46,401 bases of DNA from Thermoflavimicrobium dichotomicum (GTDB lineage Bacteria; Bacillota; Bacilli; Thermoactinomycetales; Thermoactinomycetaceae). Each line of letters opens with the position of its first letter. The stretch's first letter is position 1. The notes under the pieces are model-generated. The model was not told the DNA's origin. It saw nothing but the letters and a program-made list of their open reading frames with translations, and ran no database searches. The position numbers and the translations under genes are program-made. The DNA is taken from positions 1-46,401 of the forward strand of contig NZ_FORR01000024.1 of assembly GCF_900114055.1 (NCBI RefSeq). Reading direction: 5' to 3'. Of the stretch, positions 6,041 to 16,028 are shown one piece after another.

Positions 6041-8984
6041 ATGAGGGGTTCAGAGCTTTTAACTCCTGAACAAAGACAGAGGTTAATGAGTATTCCTGCC
6101 GATATAGCGAACATGATTTAGGGGTTTATTACATGCTACAACACCAAGATTTAGAATTTATCAGAACTCGGCGCAGGGATACCAACCGACTGGGAGTGGC
6201 TATTCAAATTTGTGTTCTTCGTCATCTAGGTTGGTCACTCCCGAATGTTAAACATTCCTGATAAGGTTATTTCCTATGTTGCCAAACAAATCAATGTGGA
6301 TCCCTGTATTTTTCCCCAATATGCCCAAAGAGAAAATACACTGTACGATCACTTGGTAGAAATACGCGAAACGTATGGCTATACATTGTTTTCTCCTAAA
6401 AACTATCTACGATCGTTGAAATACTTACTCCCTCTTGCATTGGAGAATGATGACACAAGTTATTTGATTCAGCAAGTGATACTTTATTTGAAAAAAGAAA
6501 AGGTGATCCTGCCTGCCATTACTACCATTGAACGAATTGTTTGGTCAACCAAGCTCAGAGCGGAAAAAAGGATTTATGGAGTGCTTACCCGGCAACTTGC
6601 TGATTCACATAAGCAAAAGTTAGATGAGGTATTGGAACCCAATTCGAAAACGAAAGTCTCCCCTCTTGCTTGGCTACGGCAAGATCCTGGAAAGCCTTCA
6701 CCTGAATCCTTCAAAAAAGTATTAGAGAGACTGGAATACCTTCGTAATTTGGAACTTCAGGTCGACATTTCCATGATACGCCCCCGTCGATTACGACAAC
6801 TGGCGCGGATTGGGGCACGTTATCAAGCACAATCTTTCAAACGACTCAGAAGTGAAAACGAAAAATATGGCATCTTGGTCGCTTATTTAATCAATCTCAC
6901 TCAAGATTTAACTGATTTAGCCATTGATATTAATGACCGGGTAATTAATTACTTCTATCGTAAAGGAAAAAAAGCGCGAGACGAGCTTCAAAAAGAAAAC
7001 GGAAAAGCACTCAATCAAAAGTTGCTTCGTTTTTTGGATCTAACAACCGTTTTATTAGAAGTATGGGCAAGATCTGGAGCGCGCGATTGAATCTTATATA
7101 TCATGGGATCAGTTGGCGCAGGAACGGGAAGAAGCCAAAGATTTGGCCCGACCTATAGATTATGATTATCTGGATTTGCTAAAAACCCGATACCGTAATC
7201 TTCGCCAATATACTCCCTTGTTACTAAAAAAAATAAAGTTCAAATCAACAGAAGCCAATGAGTCACTGATGAGGGCTATTGAAGTCATTAAAGACATGCA
7301 CGCAAACAACAAAAGAAAGGTTCCGGAAGATGCTCCTCTGGACTTTGTTCCTAAACGTTTCCAAAGTCATGTCGTTGATAAAGAGGGCAATATTGATAAA
7401 ACTTATTATGAGTTGGCTGCTTTAACCAAGTTAAAAGACTATATCCGATCTGGAGATATATATGTGGCAGGGAGCCGGAAATATAAGGACTTAGAAGAAT
7501 ATTTTATAACCGAAGCTGAATGGGCCGAGGCAAAGAAAACGGGAACAAAACTGGCTGTTCCATTATCCGCGGAGGAATATCTGGCGGACCGAAAACGAGT
7601 TTTAACCGAGCGTTTACGCTGGTTATCCAAGAACATTAAGTCATTGGAAGGTGTAAGCCTGGAAAATGGAAAGATTCATCTGGATCGTCTGGAAAAGGAT
7701 ACCCCACTTGAAGCGGGACATTTAAGCAAAAAATTATATGCTTTGTTACCGAAAATCAAATTGACGGATTTATTGATGGAAGTAGATTATTGGACCGGAT
7801 TCACTAGTCATATGACTCACGCTTCTTCTGGACAAGAACCTAAAGGGTCAGAGAGAAATATACTGTTGGCAGCCCTTATGGCAATGGGAACCAATATTGG
7901 TTTAACCAAAATGGCGGAGGCAACTCCAGAGTTTACATATAGACAGTTAGCAAATGCTTCTCAATGGAGAATGTACGATGATGCCCTCAATCGCGCTCAA
8001 GCTACTCTTGTCAATTTCCAACATCGGTTAGCCTTGGCATTTTACTGGGGAGATGGAACTACCTCATCTTCTGATGGGATGCGAGTTCAAGTTGGGGTAT
8101 CTTCCGTTTATACCGATACCAATCCACATTATGGACATAAAAAAGGGACTACCTTTTATCGCTTTGTCAGTGATCAATTGTCCGCTTTTGGAATTGAAGT
8201 TATTCCACCTAATGCGCGTGAAGCAGTTTACTTAATCGATAAAATCCTTCACCATGAAACAGACTTGGAAATCAAAGAGCATTATACGGATACTGCGGGA
8301 TATACTGATCAAGTTTTTGGATTAAGCCATATATTTGGATTTCGATTTGCGCCTAGGATTCGCAATATAGGGGATGCACAGCTTTTTTCCCTCGACCCGC
8401 CTAAAGAGTTTCCCAAGATTGTAGATTTGCTTAAAAAGATTAATCCTCAAGTCATCTTACAAAATTACGATCAGGTATTACGTATCTCCCATTCAATCTT
8501 GGAGGGAAAAGTTTCCGCGTCGCTTGTTATGAACAAATTCAGTTCATATAACCGGGAAAATAATATAGTGAAAGCCTTACGTTTTATAGGTCAAATCGAA
8601 AAGACCATTTTTCTCATTGATTATATTACCGATGAAACACTAAGGCGAAGAATCCAAAGGGGATTAAACAAAGGAGAAGCCATGAATGCTTTAGCGAGAG
8701 CTGTTTTCTTCGGAAAACGCGGGGAACTGCGTGAGCGTTCATTAGTTGACCAATACCAAAGAGGAACAGCACTAAATATTATCCTCAATGCCATTGCTGT
8801 ATGGAACACAGTGTATCTCACAGAGGCTGCCAAATATCTTGAACAACAAGGCCAGCTTGATGAAGAGTTACTTAACCATATTTCACCTCTCAATTGGGAA
8901 CACATCAATTTCTTGGGAGAGTACTCTTTTAGTAAAAGTAAACCCGCATCCTTAGACTCACTGCGCCCCTTAAATATACAATGA
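6041..8984 (+). pseudogene. tnpA: Tn3-family transposase TnpA, three frameshifts
   Basis: Starts at ATG 6041 after AAGGAGG. The N terminus reads MRGSELLTPEQRQRLMSIPA, then shifts frame near 6103 to SEHDLGVYYMLQHQDLEFI and CVLRHLGWSLPNV, shifts again near 6247 to IPDKVISYVAKQINVDP, and again near 7085 (VWARSG to RAIESYISWDQLAQEREEA). Joined, it is about 980 residues, the usual Tn3 TnpA size: N-terminal DUF4158-type DNA-binding region then the DDE catalytic part. The catalytic half (7113-8984) is open and keeps GDGTTSSSDGMRVQVG, DTAGYTDQVFGLSHIFG and NKGEAMNALARAVFFGKRGE. The stop codon lies inside the right terminal repeat. Each shift is a one-base change, so activity is probably lost, unless these are sequence errors. 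Confidence 0.9.
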
Positions 8985-9086
8985 GACACAAAAACCCGAT
9001 TATAACCCTTAACGTGGTTGAAAATCGGGTTTTTCACTTCCCCAAGTCCTTAGCGTGGTAAATCCGCGTTTTTCTGTCGGGACCCC
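8970..9086 (-). repeat. Right terminal inverted repeat, 117 bp
   Basis: Inverted copy of 3093-3209 with one mismatch, followed directly by the TTTAT duplication at 9087-9091. It contains the last codons and stop of tnpA (8982-8984), then a terminator-like hairpin AAAAACCCGAT/ATCGGGTTTTT. Confidence 0.95.
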
Positions 9087-9115
9087 TTTATGGACAAAAA
9101 TCAAGGAGGGTCTGG

Positions 9116-9296
9116 ATAAAAAAACTAGTTATTATTGGAATCCTGCTGGCATTTATGACCTTTCCCTCATTCAGTTGAGGCTGCTCCCTTAAAAGAAAAA
9201 ATCCTCTTCACTGACAACGGTTCTTATATAAGGAGCATCTTTCGATTTTGCCGCCATTTGCCCAATAAATGGAAAAACGACTTGAGACTCACTTAG
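9116..9296 (+). pseudogene. Remnant of a small secreted protein
   Basis: After AAGGAGG at 9103-9109 the frame reads KKLVIIGILLAFMTFPSFS, a typical Sec signal peptide, but the initiator is ATA rather than ATG and the frame meets TGA just after the signal. Shifting one base it continues EAAPLKEKILFTDNGSYI to a TAG at 9294-9296. It begins 30 bases from the transposon end. Family not recognised. The remaining stretch 9297-9530 shows no gene; it contains part of a short repeat shared with 45099-45152. Confidence 0.45.
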
Positions 9297-9530
9297 GTAC
9301 TCAAGTTCTCAATCACCTATAAAAGTAAGAATGAAGTTCATGCTACTTTTGAGGTATGGATATAACTTTCAATCTGTTTACGGAACTACTCTTGTTTTTC
9401 CTGAACTGAAGAAAACGCGCTTTTTGGAATAATAATGGCTACTGTTTTATGTATGGACAGATAAAAGTATTTTTTGGTTTCAGACAACCGGTGAATAGCT
9501 GACCAATCCCATGATAATTCGGTGAATTCA

Positions 9531-9661
9531 CTTGACTTGCAGTTAGTTGCACTCAAAAATCATGGTTGCAATGAGATCTTTACTGATAAAGTAAGTGGAG
9601 CTAGAGAAAAACGACCAGGTTAGAACAAGCTCTCCTTTATATTAGAGAAGGAGATACACTT
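9531..9661 (+). pseudogene. Serine resolvase fragment
   Basis: Reads LDLQLVALKNHGCNEIFTDK and VSGAREKRPG, then after a lost T continues LEQALLYIREGDTL. This is residues about 15-58 of a Tn3-type resolvase and is closely similar to the resolvase at 797-1354 (QNLDLQIDALTKHGCEEIF; EKRPGLEDALRYIREGDTL). Both ends are missing. It marks another past Tn3-type element at this spot. Confidence 0.8.
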
Positions 9662-9696
9662 ACTAATTGAATTCAGGTGGAAGGAGAGATATTTAA

Positions 9697-11628
9697 ATGT
9701 GGAATAATCAGCGTGAATCGGAACTTAAACGAAAAAGGAAAGTAACATGGCAGAAAGAAGAAAAGATATGCACGCTACCAGAACATTTACAAGAATTGCT
9801 AGATCAAAATAATCCAAAGTTCATAGATGAGTTAGTGAAATTTGCTTTTTATTTTTCAAATTCACAGGAAGATCAAAGTCAAAGTGGTGCTTGGCTTTGG
9901 AGTTTATATCTAGATAATCATCCTTTAAAAAGGGAAGGATTACTAAGACTATTAACTACTTACAATCAATCCGATTTTTATCGTTTGATTCAAGAAAGTG
10001 GTGTAGAAGTAACTCCATCTATTAAACGGACAGAAGTCTTTCGATATAGCAAGGACTCATATTGTCTTATCCCATTAACAAAGAAACTCTTGCCCTATAT
10101 TGAGCGGATCTTTCAATTGGCCGAAAAAAGAAAAGATGCATCTATCTGGGGAAAGATTGCTTATATGTTTGATCATGAGTTTGAACAGTATAAATGGATT
10201 GCTATGTCCAGTCGTACCCGTAAATATTTACAACGTTGCGCATGGCGTACACTACGTGAGCTTGGTGAACAAGGAACATCCGATTATGTCCTGATGGCTT
10301 CAGAAATTTTACTCTGTTATCATGAAAACGACTTTCATATCAATTGGGTTAAAGAGGAAGATCCTCTTCACCCTCTTCCAAACTGGTATAAAAATTTCCT
10401 GCCTAAAAGAAATCAATACTTGCTAAAGAAGATATTAATTTGTCATCATTCTGATTCTCCAAACCATTGGTGGCTTCAAGATCAACTAACTTCTAGTCTG
10501 TTTAAAGAAGAAGTAGAAGCTTTTCCTGAACTTTGGAATCAACACCCAGAGCAATTATTTCGTTTAGTTTGTAAGGCTCGATCACCCTTCGTCATTCAAT
10601 TTGCGATTGATGCACTAAAGCGAGGTAACCAAAAGAATATAGCCCACTTACCCTTAAGAGATCTACTGGATTTACTTGAGCACGGAACGTATAACGAACA
10701 GAAAACGTTTGCTATGGAAGTCATCTTGAAACAGATGGATCCAAAAAATCCAGATGTGAAACTATTACTGACTTTAATGAAGTCCCCTTATCCCTTTCGC
10801 CGCCATGTTATTACGTTTATTGAAAGTAATATCACTCAATGGTCGGATGACCTGCTTGATCGGTTACTTACAGGTTGGAGCCAGATTACTCAGTATCCAA
10901 ATAGTATTGAATGGGAACAGATTATATTTGAGCAGATGAAGCGAAGAGGTGTAAAAAATATAGATCTACAATTGTTAAAGAAAATTATAATTTTTGGCAA
11001 TAGTGAGTATACCAAAGAAGAGATTAAGAAATTTGTTATTGAAAATCATGATGAATGGACAGAAGAACAAAAGACTTGGTTGTTGGAAGAAATACTGCAC
11101 CTAGGTCCCAATAATTACTTTATGGGAGAGTGGCTCTTGTTTTTTCAAGGGCCATGGGAAAGAACACTTCGTCGCCTAATATCGATTGACTGGGCAAAAA
11201 GATATTTACACTGTAGATACAATTATTTTCTTGAACCTGTTACAGCAATGATTTTACATCAAATTGATCTGTCGATTCATCCTTATAGAGGTATTGATTT
11301 ATTTCAATTTTTAAGAAGCAATTCTAAAATCATTCGTGAAAAAGCACAAGAAATATTATTGAAAGATGCAGATAAATTACAATTGGATGCTTACGATTTA
11401 GCGGAACTTGCCTCTACATCTGTACCAATAGAGCAAGAATTCGTAAAACGTTTCTTTGATAAGTGGAAGCCTTGGTTAGAACCTCAAATCCCTACAATAA
11501 TTGACTGTTTAAGGCGGCGGGCAGCTCACCCAGATATAACAGAAGAAGTATCTACATTTATTCATAAAGAGCTTCTAGAGAAAGTATTTCGGCAAGAAAG
11601 GGATACGACACCATTGCTATCAAATTAA
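9697..11628 (+). CDS. Unrecognised 643-residue helical protein
   Basis: Starts at ATG 9697 after AAGGAGAG and is open for 643 residues, with no membrane segments or signal peptide. It is rich in Leu, Trp, Lys and Glu, and most of it looks alpha-helical, resembling HEAT/ARM-like repeat proteins (for example RKYLQRCAWRTLRELGEQG near 170, and SPYPFRRHVITFIESNI near 360). No nuclease, ATPase or other catalytic motif was found. It lies between a resolvase remnant and a broken Tn3 transposase and is strongly AT-rich, so it was probably brought in by a mobile element. It is the largest intact gene of the decayed region, which suggests it is, or recently was, under selection. Function unknown. Confidence 0.8.
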   Translation: MWNNQRESELKRKRKVTWQKEEKICTLPEHLQELLDQNNPKFIDELVKFAFYFSNSQEDQSQSGAWLWSLYLDNHPLKREGLLRLLTTYNQSDFYRLIQESGVEVTPSIKRTEVFRYSKDSYCLIPLTKKLLPYIERIFQLAEKRKDASIWGKIAYMFDHEFEQYKWIAMSSRTRKYLQRCAWRTLRELGEQGTSDYVLMASEILLCYHENDFHINWVKEEDPLHPLPNWYKNFLPKRNQYLLKKILICHHSDSPNHWWLQDQLTSSLFKEEVEAFPELWNQHPEQLFRLVCKARSPFVIQFAIDALKRGNQKNIAHLPLRDLLDLLEHGTYNEQKTFAMEVILKQMDPKNPDVKLLLTLMKSPYPFRRHVITFIESNITQWSDDLLDRLLTGWSQITQYPNSIEWEQIIFEQMKRRGVKNIDLQLLKKIIIFGNSEYTKEEIKKFVIENHDEWTEEQKTWLLEEILHLGPNNYFMGEWLLFFQGPWERTLRRLISIDWAKRYLHCRYNYFLEPVTAMILHQIDLSIHPYRGIDLFQFLRSNSKIIREKAQEILLKDADKLQLDAYDLAELASTSVPIEQEFVKRFFDKWKPWLEPQIPTIIDCLRRRAAHPDITEEVSTFIHKELLEKVFRQERDTTPLLSN

Positions 11629-11812
11629 GAAATTCATGTACCCCAAAACGAAAAATAGGCTAGGTTGTAGAAAGAATGTATTTTTTTCGTTTTGGGGGCG
11701 ATTTTTTTCTTATCTTCTTGATAGCATGTGGTGGGACCCCAAACAAAATGATGAATATAGCTAGAAAGCTCTTATCCAGTTCAGGGATCTTGGGAGCTTC
11801 TAGGATTATGAT

Positions 11813-14742
11813 TTACGATATTTGCTGGATGTTAAGTCGTTTTTCCATATTCAGCTGGAATGTTCCATATGGATTTATATGTGCGTATATCAAAGGAGTT
11901 AAAGCTCTAAAATCTTCTGGATCCATTTTGTTGTATAATCGTTGGTTATTTTCAAGTAGGACTTCTTGAATCATTAGAGTATTAATGAGTACTAAGCAGT
12001 TTTGCAATAAGTGTAAAGATAACACTGCAACTTCCTGATCTTCTAAACGGTTGGTTTGGATCTCGCCACCTTTTCCATAGAAAATAAAGCTATTTGCTGA
12101 ATTCCAATTTTCTACGACGTTCAATCCCTCATGGATTTCTCTTCTTACATAAAAAAATCGTTTTGATCGCTTTTCCCAATTCACTTAATGCTCGATAAGT
12201 AGGATAACTACTATTTCGAGTAAAACGCTTTAAGATAGCCTCTGTTTCAGCTGTTCCCAATCGAAGCGCTGTTGCATATTTTATCATCTGATCATATTGT
12301 TGCCTGATCAATTCCCAATTGATAGGACGCGTTAATATAGGTTGTAATTGAGGATAGGCATCCGTCATTCCAGATTCAGGTCGATATAATTTTTGAGAAT
12401 GGATATTTTTGAAACGGGGCATAAGTTGAAATCCAAGTAGATGACAAAAAGCAAATGCCACTTCGCTTTGTCCATGAGTGTCTACATAGTTTTTCTCCAC
12501 TTCCATATTTGTACAATGTCGAAGAAGTCCTTCGATCATGGCTGCTACTTCAGACGAAGAGCAAGATTTTAGCTGCGAGTAAATACAAGTAGAGTTCTTC
12601 TCAACATGCCAATAAATCATCACTCCTCGTCCACGATAACGAATATGCCATTCTGTCATCAGATTTTGGTCCCAAGCTCCAAACTTTTTACTATCTGAAG
12701 CACATGCGGTTCCTTCTCCCCAAATATCTGTGATTCGTAGATTTAAAATAGCGTTAACTACATGTGAAATAGCTTGTTTCAAATTTTCTTTGTGAATAAA
12801 TTTTCAGCGAATATAAAGTAAATCTTTGTAGCTCTCGCCATGATCACCAGCAGAAACCCTTTTTAGTCCTGTATTCGTTCCTAAACCATATAAACAGAGA
12901 ATTAAACGTTTTTGAATCGTTTCCCGATCCAGGATCTCTCGGTTTCCTAATGTTTTGAAATGATCAGTAAAAGCAATGCGAAGATCTGTTTCTTTTAAGA
13001 TATCTAGTAGACTGGTCATGGGCCATCGCTTCATTATTTCGGCTTTGATTAATGATAAATGTCGAGGTTCTGGCTGTGCTTGTAAAGGAGAGACAGAAAT
13101 CCATCCATTTCTTTTGGGACTAATTCGAACGCTTGAGTTATTTCTTAATCCCTTCTCTAGTTTGTCTAAAGAAGTGTGCATCTGCTGTTTTAATTGGTCA
13201 ATGAATGCATTTGCTTCGAGGGGCTGTTTTAAAGCTCTATAATGTTCTTCGCGTCTAGCTTCAAAGTCTGAGGGTAAATCATGTTCAGGATTGCGATAAC
13301 GATCTGCACCCACGACCCAAATTTCCTTACAACGTAATTTATCTCTTAAAGCCTGCAACACACTAATTTCATAGTTTATTCGGTTAATACGATTTGTTTC
13401 TTTGTCAATCACCGTCTCAATCCAAGCAGTACGAACCACGCCTTCAATGGGAATATAATCAGATTCTGCATAGTACCGATGAGCTGTATTAGCATATTTC
13501 TTCAACAACTCTAATGCTTCTATTACAGGCTTATGAATATCATTATTGGATCGGAATTCAAGCACATCAAGAAGGTCGGAGACCATTCTTCGATAATGGC
13601 TACCATAAGAGGAACGCATGACTGTATATACTTTCTGACGGAATGCAGGTCCTGTATGCTTCATTTCTTTTACCAAATCTCTCAAAGTCTGCTCGTTCAC
13701 AACAGGGAATAAAACCTCTTTAATCACGCCATCTGGATGTTCTAATGCCGTTTCTGCCATGCGAAATAAAAGGTTTGTTTTTCCACTTACTTTTTTCAAA
13801 TCGTGTAGAATTTCTTTTTCAACTTTCCGTTCTGCACGAGCACCAATTCGGTGAACAATCTGTATAAGAAGTTCTACTAAATTATCAACGATTTCGCGAC
13901 TGCGACACCAAAAGAAGGCCGCTAGCAATGTATAACGAACAGGATCTGGATGTCTCCGTATTTCCCTAATATCTTCTGATATCGCTCGTTGCCGGTACCT
14001 TTTTAGGATTTTTGATGGAACATGGATAAATAAATCTTCAGGCAACTGTAAATGACGGATGGTTCTTAGTTTTGTAATCTCTTGGAATAGGCTATCTAAT
14101 CCAACACGACCAGGGTCAGATATCAGATCTCGAAAAGTAAGAGAGGGAGCTTGTGAATCATCCGGACCTTTTTCCTCCTCCGAGGTAGTCCACAAGTAAA
14201 TAAGTGCATCCATCCTAGCTAAAGATGTTTTTGACAAACGTTGATGAATATTGTTAAAGAAGTCGGTTTCGTAATTATGTATAGCAGAGAATAAGTCGAT
14301 CTAGATGTTCTGCTGCAGGAGGTTCTATTTGTAGGTTGCGGAATCTTTCAACTGCTTTCTCTTTTACCCACTCTATCTCTAAATCATGAGTTAAAACCTC
14401 TTGGCGTAACCAATCCAGAACTTGTTTGATATCATCCAGTGTACATTCTCTAAACCCTACATATTCACGAATTTGAGCACGATGATATTTGATGGAACGA
14501 CCATTCCAATCATACTCTTTATATAAGTCAGCACTCAGGTTAAGCTGTTTTGCAATATAGTTAATTACTTCTCTTGGAACCTCGTTTTTCATGTAAGGGA
14601 ATCGGGCTTGGTATTGAAAAAACTTTAGTAAAACAGCAAAGCCTAGTCTGGTTTCCCCAGTTTTATTACCAATAAGTCTCATTTCTTGAGATAGTAGGGT
14701 GAAATGTTCTATTAGGTCTTCTAGTTCCCAATTTTTCTTCAT
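11813..14742 (-). pseudogene. tnpA: Second Tn3-family transposase, broken in three places
   Basis: Minus strand, starting at ATG 14742 after GGAGG. The N-terminal part (NKTGETRLGFAVLLKFFQYQ; YIAKQLNLSADLYKEYDW) is a DUF4158-type domain. Near 14287 the frame shifts, then runs through RQRLSKTSLARMDALIYLW and KRWPMTSLLDILKETDLRI to a TGA at 12804-12806 that probably replaced an Arg codon (YIR[16 protein letters not shown], same frame). The catalytic part follows ([39 protein letters not shown]), and a further frameshift near 12150 leads to [19 protein letters not shown] and a normal TnpA C terminus. It is a different subfamily from the transposase at 6041-8984. No convincing terminal repeats were found. 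Inactive. Confidence 0.88.
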
Positions 14743-14829
14743 GTGATGCCTCCTAGATGCCTTTTTATTGTAAGTCAGCAACATCTTACTTCAACTTGAA
14801 ATAATAAAAAAAGCCCTCTATTAAGGACT

Positions 14830-14925
14830 TTACATTTTATGGTATCTGGAGATGTGAACAGCATACAAATCATCCAGATGATCTTCTTCGATCGAGGCAA
14901 CCATCAATCGTTCGGTGGCAAACAT
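14830..14925 (-). pseudogene. N-terminal fragment of a GNAT acetyltransferase
   Basis: ATG 14925 follows GGAGGAAGAGGG. The 31-residue frame MFATERLMVASIEEDHLDDL resembles the start of RimJ/RimL-like N-acetyltransferases (TERL..R...EED...L) and stops at 14830-14832 without the acetyl-CoA binding core. Just upstream on the same strand (about 14909-15031) another protein-like fragment, YDVSHRVWEKYRTIQKEVSK, ends. Both are scraps of former genes. Confidence 0.4.
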
Positions 14926-15039
14926 CCCTCTTCCTCCCTTTTTTCCTTGGACACTTCTTTTTGGATGGTTCTGTATTTTTCCCAAACTCGGTGACTTACA
15001 TCGTATTTGTAAGAAAAGATTTCAGAGACTGGTTAACTT

Positions 15040-15561
15040 TCAATACGAGCTCATCTCAGTAGATAATACCTTTTCAAAACATATAAACGGAAGAGAGCGT
15101 CTCGGAAAATAAACCTTCCCTCTCTTTTTATATCCATGTCTTTCATAGAGATTAAGTGCTATAGGATTTCCACTATAAGCATCTAGTCGAATACTTGTAT
15201 ATCCATTATGGTGCGCAAATTCTTCTGCATAATTTAACAGCCTTTTTCCTAACCCTTTACCTTGTGATTCAGGATGTACGACTAATCGATGTATACACAA
15301 GATTTTACCTTTTTTCATTTCCCAATTGATTTGTTGATACTCCATATCTTGTTCTTCATTTAACACAATTGCTCCTATATAAGAAGAATCATCCTTAATT
15401 CCATAAAGAAATCCTTTTCGTAAATCATTTTCAATGATATAACTATTTGGATATTGATTGTCCCATTGATAAATAGCATTTTCTCTTAAATGCATAACCA
15501 CGGAAGAATATAAGTCGATTAGAGAATCTAGATCGTTAACGTTTCCTTTTACAATTTTCAT
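15040..15561 (-). CDS. GNAT family N-acetyltransferase
   Basis: A 173-residue acetyltransferase starting at ATG 15561, preceded by GGAGG with five-base spacing (an upstream frame to 15573 lacks an RBS). The acetyl-CoA binding motif A is clear: LVVHPESQGKGLGKRLLNYA (Q/R-x-x-G-x-G/A), followed by motif B, LDAYSGNPIALNLYERHGY. It transfers an acetyl group to an amine of an unknown small molecule or protein. It is the only complete member of several acetyltransferase genes in this window, and stands alone on the minus strand. Confidence 0.85.
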   Translation of the reverse strand: MKIVKGNVNDLDSLIDLYSSVVMHLRENAIYQWDNQYPNSYIIENDLRKGFLYGIKDDSSYIGAIVLNEEQDMEYQQINWEMKKGKILCIHRLVVHPESQGKGLGKRLLNYAEEFAHHNGYTSIRLDAYSGNPIALNLYERHGYKKRGKVYFPRRSLPFICFEKVLSTEMSSY

Positions 15562-15671
15562 AGGTTCCTCCACAATCAGTAGCCTATTTTTTCAAGGTAA
15601 ATGACATCAAGTTCAATCAAGGTGTAGATCAAACCAAATTTGCTATCAAAGAACCAAAGGGTTGGAAATAC

Positions 15672-15936
15672 CTTAAGAAAAACCAAAGTTTTGGCCAGAG
15701 TTTCGTCTGCAACTATATATTTTGCATAGGAGCCCAGGAATACGATACTCGCTGACCTACTTTCAAATGCTGAACTTCAAATCCAACCTCCTCTATAATA
15801 CCTGCTGCATCCAATCCAGGAATTAAGGGAAGGTTGGCCTGCACCATGATATTTGTCATACCGTGATTTAATATCGGTAAAATTGACGCTAGTTGCTTCA
15901 ACACGGATTAACACATGATTAGAGTTCATGGGAGGA
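15672..15936 (-). pseudogene. Zinc-type alcohol dehydrogenase/quinone reductase remnant (MDR)
   Basis: Three pieces in different frames give the N-terminal GroES-like domain of a medium-chain dehydrogenase/reductase: NHVLIRVEATSVNFTDIKSR, then NLPLIPGLDAAGIIEEVG with VQHLKVGQRV, then GSYAKYIVADETLAKTLVFL. The Rossmann domain is missing. Two frameshifts and the truncation leave no function. It lies just downstream of the MFS exporter gene on the same strand. Confidence 0.7.
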
Positions 15937-16028
15937 AGGTCAACTGACCAATCTGGAAAATTAAACTTTATCCAATAATGACAACCTGTACGCCAAGAGG
16001 CGCCTCTTTAAAAAATTATTTAGAGTAA

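Larger units (their letters stand above)
3093..9086. mobile_element. Tn3-family transposon (Tn4430-like), 5994 bp, with TTTAT target duplication
   Basis: Both ends start GGGGTCCCGACAG reading inward and are inverted copies over 117 bp (3093-3209 and 8970-9086) with one mismatch. The inner edge of the first 38 or so bases reads CCACGCTAAGG, matching the TAAG-ending Tn3-family repeat. TTTAT is present immediately outside both ends (3088-3092 and 9087-9091), the 5-bp duplication Tn3 elements make. Inside are a CsoR-type repressor and MATE exporter on the minus strand, and a TnpI-like tyrosine recombinase and a Tn3 transposase on the plus strand. A tyrosine recombinase with tnpA is the Tn4430 arrangement. 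The transposase is frameshifted, so the element is probably immobile unless helped in trans. Confidence 0.95.

Noticed and set aside
11641-11740. Terminal repeat of the second Tn3 transposase (GGGGGCGATTTTTTTC or GGGGTCCCACCAC)
   Set aside because: No matching inverted copy was found on the other side near 14.8-15.0 kb, and no 5-bp duplication could be shown.
11676-11969. 97-residue plus-strand ORF
   Set aside because: It overlaps the transposase C terminus in antisense, has no RBS and has low-complexity hydrophobic start; treated as a shadow.
1322-12806. TGA recoding (selenocysteine or altered code) to explain TGA in resolvase and transposase
   Set aside because: Intact genes here use TGA as a normal stop (for example the tyrosine recombinase region and tnpA end), and the other lesions are frameshifts and TAA stops, so mutation is simpler.
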